The notes under the pieces are model-generated. The model saw nothing but the letters and a program-made list of their open reading frames with translations, had not been told where the DNA came from and did no database searches. From an uncultured Bacteroidales bacterium (lineage in GTDB: Bacteria > Bacteroidota > Bacteroidia > Bacteroidales > Marinilabiliaceae), in assembly GCA_937892255.1 (NCBI GenBank), contig CALAUL010000078.1, positions 38,238 to 102,237 of the forward strand: a stretch of 64,000 nucleotides of DNA. The letters are read 5' to 3'. Position numbers and translations under genes: made by a program. This document shows, in pieces, positions 17,961 to 24,724 of this stretch (positions are counted from its first letter, which is position 1; the number at the start of each line of letters is the position of its first letter).

Positions 17961-20171
17961 TCAACTTATTCGCACCACTCCGTATACACCTTTTATGGCT
18001 TTTATCTTCTTCACTACAGCATTAAGCATATCGACACTTACAACAAGAACTGTCACATCTCCCTCAAATCCTCCCTCTGTCGAATTGACTGTTATAGAAC
18101 GCATCTTGACATTGTTGTCTTTAGAGATAATCTGCGAAATATTTGTTACTATGCCTATATCATCAGTTCCAGTCACACGTAATGTCACTGGCATCAAATT
18201 ACCCTCTGTACCAGTCCAACGTGCCTCCAATATACGATATCCAAATTTCTTACGCATATCCATCTCATTGGGACATCCGCAACGGTGAATCTTAACACCT
18301 CCCATAGCCGACACAAAGGCGAACACCGGATCTCCGAATATTGGCTGACAACATTTAGCCATACTATACTCTATATTAGTAAGGTCTCTATCAAGGAGCA
18401 ATACATTTTTATTCTCTGCTTGTTTATGCTCTTTGGCTATGGAATGATAGTTGCCGGCCGAAACTACTGTCTTATCTATCTCTTCGTCCTTCTTCTGCAG
18501 TTCAAAGACTACTTCTTTTATGTCTGCCGCCGATACTCTGTCATTGCCCACATCACACAAGAAGTCATGTATATCCTTATATTTAAAGCGTCTCATCAAC
18601 GCACTAAGCATAGTATCCGTCAGTTCCAACTTCCAATTTTTAAGTCGTCTGTCAAGCAATTCACGTCCAACTTCCGACTGCTTATACTCTTGTTCCTTCA
18701 GTGCCTGACGTAATTTCAGCTTTGCTCTCGATGTCACAACAAAACTCAACCAATCACGTTTGGGCTCTTGATTGGCATTGGTGAGAATCTCTACCTGATC
18801 TCCATTTTTCAACACATGACGTATCGGCACATTGCGCTCGTTGACAATAGCTCCCACACATTTACGTCCTACATTGGTATGTATATCAAATGCAAAGTCA
18901 AGTACCGTTGCTCCTTTAGCCAATCTTCGCAAATCTCCTTTTGGAGTAAACACAAAAACCTCTTTATCATATAAATTGAGCTTAAAGTCTTCAATAAAGT
19001 CAACACCGGTAAGTGTAGGGTTTTCAAGCACTTCACGTATATTGGCAAGCCACAGTTCCATATTCTGTTCTGTCTTAATACCCTTGTACTTCCAATGCGC
19101 TGCAAAACCCTTTTCCGCAACTTCGTCCATTCGCTTGGTGCGTATCTGCACCTCTACCCATCGGTTGCTGGGTCCCAAAACTGTGGTATGCAGACTCTCA
19201 TACCCATTGCCCTTAGGCACCGATATCCAATCTTTCAAACGCACAGGATTGGGCTGATACATATCCGTAACAACGGAATAGACTCGCCAACACTCTGCCT
19301 TCTCATCTTTTATGTCACAATCTATTATAATTCGTATCGCAAAAAGGTCATATATCTGTTCAAATTCCACATTTGACTTCTTCAACTTGTTGTATATCGA
19401 ACTGATGGTCTTTGTTCGTCCCTTCATCTCGTATTTCAGTCCTGTCTTGTCAAGCACTTCGCGCAACGGCTCTATGAAGCTCTTTATATATGCCTCACGA
19501 CTGACTTTCGTCTCGTTGAGTTTATGCGCAACACTCAGATATACCTCTCTATTGGTGAACTTCATCGAGAGATCTTCCATCTCCGACTTCATACTGTAAA
19601 GTCCCATACGATGAGCCATAGGCGCATACAGATATCCAACTTCAAACCCTATGCGTTTCTGATCCGTCTCTGCATATCGCTTCAAATGACGCATGACATT
19701 AAGCCTGTCGGAGAGTATGACAAGTATTACTCTTATATCTTCGGCAAAGGTAAACAACAGTTTTCTGTAATTTTCGCTCTCTATCGACACGTCACGACCA
19801 TATAGTTCGCCCACCTTATATAGTCCATCACATATTGCCATCACCTGACCACCAAACATCGTCTCTATATCACTGCGTTCTAATCCACCGGCCTCCAAAC
19901 TCTCATATAATAAGGCACTTATCACCGACGCACGACCTAACCCTATCTCGTCCGATACTATCATTGCCACCTGCGCAGAATGCGTCAAACTCAAAAATCC
20001 TTCAGCCTTATATCGCATCACATCTATGCGCTCAGTAGCTTTCTCCACGAGTCGTCTTATCTTCCGACGGTCATCATACGTAAGTACATCAGATGTCAAT
20101 CGGGTCAATTTTCTCAATATATAACTCAACTCCCGACACTCTGCATCAGTTATAGCCGTTTGTCGTACCAT
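17961..20171 (-). CDS. relA: RSH-family (p)ppGpp synthetase with degenerate hydrolase site
   Basis: A 736-aa long RSH stringent-response enzyme. Order: HD-type hydrolase domain (~1-200), synthetase (~235-375), TGS (~390-450), helical region and C-terminal ACT (~655-736). The synthetase keeps GRTKTISSIYNK, YDLFAIR, RLKDWIS (RxKD charge type), NGYESLHT and EVQIRT. In the hydrolase the first His (H64) remains, but the HD pair is Tyr-Glu (Y89, E90), the following ED is EA, and the DRLHN-type motif reads DRLNV (155-159). The enzyme is therefore probably synthetase-only, like RelA. It lies 9 bp after the lipid kinase gene. Confidence 0.87.
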   Translation of the reverse strand: MVRQTAITDAECRELSYILRKLTRLTSDVLTYDDRRKIRRLVEKATERIDVMRYKAEGFLSLTHSAQVAMIVSDEIGLGRASVISALLYESLEAGGLERSDIETMFGGQVMAICDGLYKVGELYGRDVSIESENYRKLLFTFAEDIRVILVILSDRLNVMRHLKRYAETDQKRIGFEVGYLYAPMAHRMGLYSMKSEMEDLSMKFTNREVYLSVAHKLNETKVSREAYIKSFIEPLREVLDKTGLKYEMKGRTKTISSIYNKLKKSNVEFEQIYDLFAIRIIIDCDIKDEKAECWRVYSVVTDMYQPNPVRLKDWISVPKGNGYESLHTTVLGPSNRWVEVQIRTKRMDEVAEKGFAAHWKYKGIKTEQNMELWLANIREVLENPTLTGVDFIEDFKLNLYDKEVFVFTPKGDLRRLAKGATVLDFAFDIHTNVGRKCVGAIVNERNVPIRHVLKNGDQVEILTNANQEPKRDWLSFVVTSRAKLKLRQALKEQEYKQSEVGRELLDRRLKNWKLELTDTMLSALMRRFKYKDIHDFLCDVGNDRVSAADIKEVVFELQKKDEEIDKTVVSAGNYHSIAKEHKQAENKNVLLLDRDLTNIEYSMAKCCQPIFGDPVFAFVSAMGGVKIHRCGCPNEMDMRKKFGYRILEARWTGTEGNLMPVTLRVTGTDDIGIVTNISQIISKDNNVKMRSITVNSTEGGFEGDVTVLVVSVDMLNAVVKKIKAIKGVYGVVRIS

Positions 20172-20180
20172 AATATGTCA

Positions 20181-21185
20181 CTATTTCTTTTTGTTGAAAA
20201 AAGGATTCTTAGGCAATTGTATCTGAGGCATTTGAGGAAGAGTAATAGTCTGTTCTATCATATCCTTCAATGCCTGAGGATTAAATCTCCATGTCTTTAG
20301 AAAATCAGCACTCGGCACCACCACCTTTAGCCCTAACGGTATAATCTGTATCTTTGTGTTAGGCTCTATTATTATAGGCTCACCATCTACATGCCCATAA
20401 AGAGCATTGGTATTATATATCTCTATCTTGTGTGCCCTGATAATCTCATCGTATTTGTTCTTTTCTATGTTTTGCGTCAACAACGAAAACAACAACGACG
20501 GAATAGCCAAATTCGGAAACGCCGATACTATACAGACATCTATATATCCGTCATCTATCTGTGCATTAGGAGCAATATGAATATTATTCCCCCACTGTGA
20601 CGAATTAGCAAAACTTACCAAAAATGCGTTACGCTTAAATATGTGTCCGTCAATACTTAAAATATACTCATTGGGCACATACTTTGGATACTCTTTCGTG
20701 ATGAGATTCATATATTGCAATGGACCTCGCATTCGCATCTTGGCAAACTTATGACTTATCACCGCATCAAACCCGACGCCCGACACATTAAACGAATAAT
20801 GTTCTCCTATCTGCATGACATCAATCTCTCTGATATTAAAGTCATTGATAACCTTTATTGCTTGTGATACTCGAAATGGAATATCCAACTCTCTCGCAAG
20901 ACCATTTCCTGAACCAGCTGGTATGATTCCCATTGCCGTAGTGCTTCCAACTAAACTCGAACCTATTTCATTTATTGTTCCATCTCCCCCAACTGCAACA
21001 ACAACATCAACCTTATCACGATGCCGCATGGCTATTTCTCGAGCATGCCCTCGATGACGGGTATAACAGACTTTAAACTCTACCCTTTCTTTATCGGTAC
21101 ATAACTCTATCTCTTCTTCTAATCCGGCTTTCTTGCCTATACCGGAACGAGGATTAACTATATATACTATCTTCTTTGTTGTCAT
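20181..21185 (-). CDS. Diacylglycerol/lipid kinase family protein (YegS/DgkB type)
   Basis: A 334-aa lipid kinase. It starts KKIVYIVNPRSG, then AVGGDGTINE (ATP-binding GGDGT at ~72-76) and GIIPAGSGNGLAREL, and the C-terminal sandwich contains DGYIDVCIV and HVDGEPI. Members phosphorylate diacylglycerol or related lipids at the membrane face; the exact lipid is unknown. The stop is 9 bp before the RSH start, so the two are probably one operon. Confidence 0.88.
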   Translation of the reverse strand: MTTKKIVYIVNPRSGIGKKAGLEEEIELCTDKERVEFKVCYTRHRGHAREIAMRHRDKVDVVVAVGGDGTINEIGSSLVGSTTAMGIIPAGSGNGLARELDIPFRVSQAIKVINDFNIREIDVMQIGEHYSFNVSGVGFDAVISHKFAKMRMRGPLQYMNLITKEYPKYVPNEYILSIDGHIFKRNAFLVSFANSSQWGNNIHIAPNAQIDDGYIDVCIVSAFPNLAIPSLLFSLLTQNIEKNKYDEIIRAHKIEIYNTNALYGHVDGEPIIIEPNTKIQIIPLGLKVVVPSADFLKTWRFNPQALKDMIEQTITLPQMPQIQLPKNPFFNKKK

Positions 21186-21280
21186 ACCGACAAATATAGT
21201 TCATTTTGCAAAAACAAACTACATTTATTCTACAAATATTTTAAGAGGTCGTTTTATCGTCTAAAATAAGGCCTTTGAAT

Positions 21281-21595
21281 TTATTTCCTCACCTTGCCAA
21301 CAACTATGACGAGAAAATTGAGAAAAAATATTGCTTGTACTTTAATTATTTTGAAAAAAACTGAGAAGCTGTAATAGACAAAAGCCCGATAGCCACCACC
21401 GACAATGGTCATCAGCCAGTCAAACCAGTCCCAGTAGAAGCCTTTTAATTTATCCTTGAGTTCAAGGTAGGATGCAGCTACTACAGCCGAGTATATGGCT
21501 GCCCAAGGAGTCAGGGCAAATAACCCCACAAGCAGTCCCCCTATAAGGTGCTTGTAGCGGTTGCTTTTCTTTAGAAATAAGAAAATTTTGTTCAC
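21281..21595 (-). CDS. Small phage-type membrane protein, possibly holin-like
   Basis: A 104-aa protein with about three hydrophobic stretches (residues ~19-45, ~60-85, ~85-100) and a basic start (FLKKSNRYKHLIGG). The middle segment AASYLELKDKLKGFYWDW resembles small membrane proteins encoded near lysis genes of Bacteroidales phages. No endolysin gene remains next to it. Function as a holin is inferred from size, topology and context only. Confidence 0.55.
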   Translation of the reverse strand: MNKIFLFLKKSNRYKHLIGGLLVGLFALTPWAAIYSAVVAASYLELKDKLKGFYWDWFDWLMTIVGGGYRAFVYYSFSVFFKIIKVQAIFFLNFLVIVVGKVRK

Positions 21596-21600
21596 AACTT

Positions 21601-21631
21601 GTTGTGTTTTGAAAATTTGTTATTACCTTTG
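21601..21631 (+). promoter_or_regulatory. Promoter of sRNA-like cassette 1
   Basis: GTTG (21601-21604), a 19-nt spacer and TACCTTTG (21624-21631). Confidence 0.55.
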
Positions 21632-21637
21632 CAATGC

Positions 21638-21702
21638 GAGGGATGGGGTAACCTTTAGAGACCCGCTCTCGTTCCAGCCAAGTTTTCTAACTTGGCTTTT
21701 TT
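21638..21702 (+). ncRNA. Candidate small RNA 1 with intrinsic terminator
   Basis: Expected transcript of about 65 nt. The 5' part can fold with GCGAG and GGGT pairing to ACCC and CTCG. The 3' end is a perfect 9-bp stem AGCCAAGTT/AACTTGGCT (21676-21684 with 21689-21697), loop TTCT, then six T. The terminator overlaps the 3' end of the 53-aa gene on the other strand. No family is recognised. Confidence 0.55.
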
Positions 21703-21848
21703 ATTTGTACTATATCTGTCCCTTGTATGCAGTAAATCAAATCAAACTTCTTATACTGAGACGTTCCCTTGAGACCTTTGAATTTAGCAAGACCAGCTTG
21801 GAAGTTCTCCGCTGAGAAATTGCCGTTAGGGAAGAATAAAACTGCCAT
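21687..21848 (-). CDS. Small phage-remnant protein, 53 aa
   Basis: ATG at 21848 to TAG at 21687. The sequence begins MAVLFFPNGNFSAENF and contains GLKGTSQYKKFDLIYC; it is balanced and protein-like but not recognised. Its 3' end is antisense to the terminator hairpin of candidate sRNA 1. It may be intact or shortened. Confidence 0.5.
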   Translation of the reverse strand: MAVLFFPNGNFSAENFQAGLAKFKGLKGTSQYKKFDLIYCIQGTDIVQIKKPS

Positions 21849-21863
21849 TTTTTTACTATTTTA

Positions 21864-21895
21864 TTTGGATAATTAAAAAATAGTGTGTAGGTTTG
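21864..21895 (+). promoter_or_regulatory. Promoter of sRNA-like cassette 2
   Basis: TTTG (21864-21867), exactly 20 nt, TAGGTTTG (21888-21895). The element is repeated almost identically at 22108-22139, one base different over about 35 bp. Confidence 0.65.
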
Positions 21896-21901
21896 CAGTA
21901 T

Positions 21902-21952
21902 CCAATTTGGTGATGTTGGGGAGCCTTCGGGTCCGACGTCGCCTTTTTTTTT
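21902..21952 (+). ncRNA. Candidate small RNA 2 with UUCG-capped terminator
   Basis: About 50 nt. One long hairpin (21909-21943) with a TTCG loop and many G-U pairs is followed by nine T (21944-21952). It lies in the gap between two tiny minus-strand genes. Confidence 0.55.
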
Positions 21953-21960
21953 ATTCAAAA

Positions 21961-22092
21961 TCAAAGCTCTTTATCTCGAGTCCCTTTGCACTGTTGATTA
22001 TACAGACAATATGGCGGACTATAGCAGTCGTCGGTAGTTAGTTTCGGCTTAAACTTCTCAACAAACTCGTCGTATGATTTTGATTTTGCCAT
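21961..22092 (-). pseudogene. Truncated phage gene, 43 aa
   Basis: The start MAKSKSYDEFVEKFKPK with TTDDCYSPP resembles the N-terminus of longer phage proteins (methylase-like; recalled similarity, not searched). After CYSPP the sequence becomes unrelated and stops at 21961. It reads as a gene cut by deletion, with a short new tail containing three cysteines in total. The upstream sequence on its strand contains the 35-bp repeat. Confidence 0.5.
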
Positions 22093-22107
22093 TTTCTTGT
22101 GTTTTTA

Positions 22108-22139
22108 TTTGGATAATTAAAAAATAGTATGTAGGTTTG
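22108..22139 (+). promoter_or_regulatory. Promoter of sRNA-like cassette 3
   Basis: TTTG (22108-22111), 20 nt, TAGGTTTG (22132-22139). Second copy of the promoter repeat at 21864-21895. Confidence 0.65.
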
Positions 22140-22145
22140 CAATGC

Positions 22146-22225
22146 ACAGAAATGTGTAGGGACAGGGTCAAAGTATTTTGATCGTGTACCGCCCCGAGGT
22201 CGGTTTTCACTGGCCTCATTTTTTT
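22146..22225 (+). ncRNA. Candidate small RNA 3 with intrinsic terminator
   Basis: About 80 nt. An internal 7-bp stem GGTCAAA/TTTGATC is followed by an 8-bp terminator stem GAGGTCGG/CTGGCCTC (22196-22203 with 22210-22217) and seven T. The T run points to plus-strand transcription; on the minus strand the hairpin overlaps the stop of the fusion gene and has no T run. Confidence 0.58.
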
Positions 22226-23175
22226 ATCTCTTTCAGTTCCATATCATCGGAAAAGTAAAAGAATATTCGCCCATTACATTTTCTCCTTGCTTCAGTCAGT
22301 GCATCATAGAATTCAAATGCATGTGATGGTATCTCAAATACAACCGCTTCAGCACCCTGCTCTTTCAAGGCTTTTCTTGCGTACTTGACTATATTGCCAG
22401 CTCCCTTGGTAATACATTTTAAGTCGGCTTTTATCCCGTCCATGTGGATGTCGTATGTCTGACCAATTGGGCGGTTTTCACCCTTTAGATATTCCACATC
22501 GTGCCCGTTGTCGGCTAATACCATGCACATTCGCATCTCTTTATCGAACTTCTTACGTTCTGCTTTGCTGGCTTTAGACTCGGCAATGCGCTCCCTTTGA
22601 GTAACTACAAAGCCACCTTTAAGTGGGGTGTATGTCCTTTCCCATTCCTTCTCATCATAGTTTTCGATTCTTTTGTCGGCATCTGTGCCGTCATTGCAAG
22701 CTTGTACACGTTTGCACTTCATGCAGTTCTTCCGTCCTGTCAAATCAGCCCACAGACCCTGCAAAGCTCCCCCAAAGGGGCAGATGTGACAGTCTTCCGG
22801 GAAATAGAGGTGATCGTCTGAAAAGATTTCACCACTGCCGGGCTTACTCTTCAACCCTCGCGATGGTGCATACTGCTCGCCTCCTACGCTTGGTGTCCGT
22901 GTCTTGAGGTCTTTCTTGGTTAGCGAATCGGTGTTGCGCATCAGTTCAGCAGTAAGTCGCACGCTCTGACGTCTGCGTGCCATCTGCTCTATATGGGTGC
23001 GTTCCTCACCCGTGGCAGAGAAGGCTTTCTCGGTGTCGTAGCGATGTCGCAAGTACGAAGCCATCTGCTCCAGTGCGGCACGTTCTGCTATTTGGAGCTC
23101 CTCACCTATTGCTGTGAACTGCTCTATCTCGTAGTCAGAACACACGGTGCTGAAGTCGGTAATATTGATTAGCAT
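22216..23175 (-). CDS. Phage fusion protein: gp36-like N-terminus, MuF-type nuclease-like C-terminus
   Basis: A 319-aa protein. Residues 1-~80 (MLINITDFSTVCSDYEI, MASYLRHRYDTEKAFSATG) resemble phage gp36/DUF1320 head-assembly proteins. From about residue 95 the sequence resembles the C-terminal part of MuF-type minor capsid proteins: cysteines CHICP, CMKCKRVQAC, then KEWERTYTP, MCMVLADNGHDVEYL, QTYDIHMDGIKADLKC and KYARKALKEQGAE. An in-frame deletion removing the portal gene between two such genes would create this; that history is inference. The start at 23175 gives the gp36-like N-terminus. Expression and function are unknown. Confidence 0.6.
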   Translation of the reverse strand: MLINITDFSTVCSDYEIEQFTAIGEELQIAERAALEQMASYLRHRYDTEKAFSATGEERTHIEQMARRRQSVRLTAELMRNTDSLTKKDLKTRTPSVGGEQYAPSRGLKSKPGSGEIFSDDHLYFPEDCHICPFGGALQGLWADLTGRKNCMKCKRVQACNDGTDADKRIENYDEKEWERTYTPLKGGFVVTQRERIAESKASKAERKKFDKEMRMCMVLADNGHDVEYLKGENRPIGQTYDIHMDGIKADLKCITKGAGNIVKYARKALKEQGAEAVVFEIPSHAFEFYDALTEARRKCNGRIFFYFSDDMELKEIKK

Positions 23176-23208
23176 GAGACGTCTTTTGTAGGTTAAATCT
23201 AAAAATAA

Positions 23209-23232
23209 GAGGGAGTGACACTTCACCCCCTC
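23209..23232 (-). terminator. Minus-strand terminator upstream of the fusion gene
   Basis: A 10-bp stem (GAGGG and GGTGA with TCACT and CCCTC, loop AGTG), followed on the minus strand by TTATTTTT. Confidence 0.6.
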
Positions 23233-23269
23233 CAAGACAAAAAATAGAAGCACGGAGCAGGTGTGCTGT

Positions 23270-23313
23270 AGTCATAGGTACACCGTAGGTACACCATAGG
23301 CTCACCGTAGGTA
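23270..23313. repeat. Short 11-bp tandem array (CACCRTAGGYW)
   Basis: Four units: AGTCATAGGTA, CACCGTAGGTA, CACCATAGGCT, CACCGTAGGTA. They are the same unit as the 27-copy array at 61547-61843. An adjacent CCCGCC/GGCGGG hairpin lies at 23320-23343. Confidence 0.8.
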
Positions 23314-23348
23314 CAGCATCCCGCCCGCGCTTCTAATGGCGGGAGTCG

Positions 23349-23468
23349 CTACCCTTGAGCCTGCAACTCGGCTTTGACTTCCTGGTAGTACGCGCTATTG
23401 GTGGTAGCGTTTTTCACAAGAAGGAAATCATGAAGAGCGGCTACGGGTATAGTCGTTCTGTGCGACAT
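23349..23468 (-). CDS. Small phage-remnant protein, 39 aa
   Basis: ATG at 23468 to TAG at 23349. It starts MSHRTTIPVAALHDFLLVK, is followed by an amphipathic stretch AYYQEVKAELQAQG, and looks protein-like. No family is recognised. It follows a minus-strand terminator at 23604-23639 and overlaps, on the opposite strand, the start of a possible 56-aa gene. Confidence 0.42.
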   Translation of the reverse strand: MSHRTTIPVAALHDFLLVKNATTNSAYYQEVKAELQAQG

Positions 23469-23600
23469 TTTGAAGAAATGCTTGCGGCTCCGAATGTATC
23501 AAGTTCAGAGGCTTATGCGCATTTCAGCAAAATGATAATGGTAGAGCCGTATGAGAATATATTTGGCAATATCGTTCAATTCCTCGTAGGAAAGGTGTAG
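23430..23600 (+). CDS. Possible small protein, 56 aa, plus strand
   Basis: ATG at 23430; begins MKSGYGYSRSVRHFEEML and ends NIVQFLVGKV. Composition is protein-like, but no similarity is recognised and it runs against the direction of all other genes in the island. It shares 39 bp antisense with the 39-aa gene; at most one may be real. Confidence 0.3.
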   Translation: MKSGYGYSRSVRHFEEMLAAPNVSSSEAYAHFSKMIMVEPYENIFGNIVQFLVGKV

Positions 23601-23603
23601 ATA

Positions 23604-23639
23604 AAAAGAAAGCCGAAATGCTGGTAAAAACACTTCGGC
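23604..23639 (-). terminator. Terminator after the 73-aa gene
   Basis: Minus strand stem GCCGAAGTG/CATTTCGGC (23631-23639 with 23612-23620; one mismatch), then TTCTTTTT. It ends the transcript of the gene at 23667-23888. Confidence 0.7.
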
Positions 23640-23666
23640 ACTCTGATGATATGTTTGGCAAAGTTC

Positions 23667-23888
23667 TTACGGGTGCGTAATGGTTCGCCAAAATTCGTTC
23701 TTCATATCGAGAGGGAGTTTGTCTGCGTATTCGCGGGCTTTCTCCTTCTCGTTTCGTATATGGAAGAGTGAAGCCAAATCCATATTTGCATCGTCTTCGG
23801 TGCAGTTTTTCAAGTAAAACTCTTTGTCGAGCATACCGATACGCTGACTCTCTTCGGGCGTAATGTTGTGGTCAAATACTGTTTCCAT
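23667..23888 (-). CDS. Hypothetical phage-associated protein, 73 aa
   Basis: A soluble acidic protein: begins METVFDHNITPEESQRIG, then FYLKNCTEDDANMDLASLF, and ends FWRTITHP. I recall similar short proteins in Bacteroidales phages and conjugative elements but cannot assign a function. It appears complete and has its own terminator. Confidence 0.6.
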   Translation of the reverse strand: METVFDHNITPEESQRIGMLDKEFYLKNCTEDDANMDLASLFHIRNEKEKAREYADKLPLDMKNEFWRTITHP

Positions 23889-23900
23889 ACCACAAATATA

Positions 23901-24134
23901 CTACTTTTTCTGGTTTTTACGGCGGATTAGGTGTTTGGAAATCACACAAAGGCGCGTTGATTTAGGTTTCCCCTCCTCAATCCCAGCCCCCCAAAGGGCT
24001 TCGAGTTTGCAGCCAATCTGTTGAGGTGTAAAAACCTCGTAGATAGCAGCCAGCGAGCCGAAATAGTGTTCCTTCTTGCCATTGAGCGGCACGAAGAACT
24101 CCACCTTGATAATGTTTTCGTTAATTTTTCCCAT
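23901..24134 (-). CDS. Hypothetical protein, 77 aa
   Basis: Begins MGKINENIIKVEFFVPLNG, contains EHYFGSLAAIYEVFTPQQIG and ends in a basic tail (LIRRKNQKK). The ATG at 24134 is preferred because the upstream extension of the frame looks noncoding. The motif FGSLAAIYEVFTPQQIG suggests a small helix-turn-helix-like or adaptor fold, but this is a guess. It lies 12 bp before the 73-aa gene. Confidence 0.58.
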   Translation of the reverse strand: MGKINENIIKVEFFVPLNGKKEHYFGSLAAIYEVFTPQQIGCKLEALWGAGIEEGKPKSTRLCVISKHLIRRKNQKK

Positions 24135-24208
24135 TTTTGCGTTCCTTTGACTATTTCTGTTAAGTTGATAAGTTCCTTGCACCAAGACGCAAAACACCGC
24201 GAGAAGGG

Positions 24209-24403
24209 CTAATTTTGCGTCATCAGGTCGTACTCCAAAATCGTGAACCCTCGCGCCTTCAATACCTCGCGTATGGTGTCAAGATACTGCTCACCGGGAC
24301 AGAGTAGCCGCACCTCGCGCGTTTTGTTCAGTCTATCGCATTTCAGTTTGACGCGGTAGGCGCAATCCGAATTATAGAGCGTGTTGAATTTGATAGTCAT
24401 CAT
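24209..24403 (-). CDS. Hypothetical protein, 64 aa
   Basis: Begins MMTIKFNTLYNSDCAYRVK, with LKCDRLNKTREVRLLCPGEQ, and ends ILEYDLMTQN. It is well behaved as a protein but its function is unknown. The same frame stays open upstream for about 30 codons (KYYAGCRSAEK to DATKG) without a standard start codon, so the gene may have lost its true start or begin at a rare codon. Confidence 0.55.
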   Translation of the reverse strand: MMTIKFNTLYNSDCAYRVKLKCDRLNKTREVRLLCPGEQYLDTIREVLKARGFTILEYDLMTQN

Positions 24404-24724
24404 TCCCTTCGTTGCGTCAATCTCGCGGCAGAAAGCGGAAATTTCCCGCTCGTATTCTGCGTTAGTCTTCTCTGCGCTTCTACAACCTGCATAATACTTA
24501 ATTTCTCACTCAAAACATATACCAAGCCTCCCCGTAAAAAGACACGAAATATAATCATTGGGGAACAGATGAAAGCCGTTTAAATTCGATTTGCGATGTT
24601 TTAGGGTACAAACAACAAACGCAGTAGTTAAAAAAAACAAAAAACCTAAAAATAAAAGAACGACACACGTATCACAAACAAATAAAATAAATATCTTTGC
24701 AAGCAAATAAAAAGTTCTTTAAAC
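24404..24724. other. Right border region of the prophage remnant
   Basis: It holds the start-less upstream extension of the 64-aa gene, then AT-rich sequence. A TATCTTTG -7 element at 24692-24699, without a clear -33, probably belongs to nusB. A 66-codon open frame on the minus strand here is not convincing. Confidence 0.4.

Larger units (their letters stand above)
21240..24490 (-). mobile_element. Collapsed Mu-like prophage remnant
   Basis: A block of short minus-strand genes with higher G+C than its surroundings by eye. It contains a holin-like protein, a truncated gene starting like a phage methylase-like protein, a gp36/MuF-type fusion and several tiny genes of the type seen in Bacteroidales Mu-like phages. 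No integrase, transposase, portal or tail genes remain. Borders are approximate: the flanks are the lipid kinase gene (21185) and nusB (24725). I could not identify terminal repeats or a target duplication. Confidence 0.7.

Noticed and set aside
23604..23660. Continuation of the 56-aa plus frame as a longer gene after a frameshift
   Set aside because: The downstream open frame overlaps a minus-strand terminator hairpin that explains the sequence better.
24506..24706. 66-codon minus-strand frame at the right border of the phage remnant
   Set aside because: Strongly hydrophobic start from AT-rich sequence; no support beyond being open.
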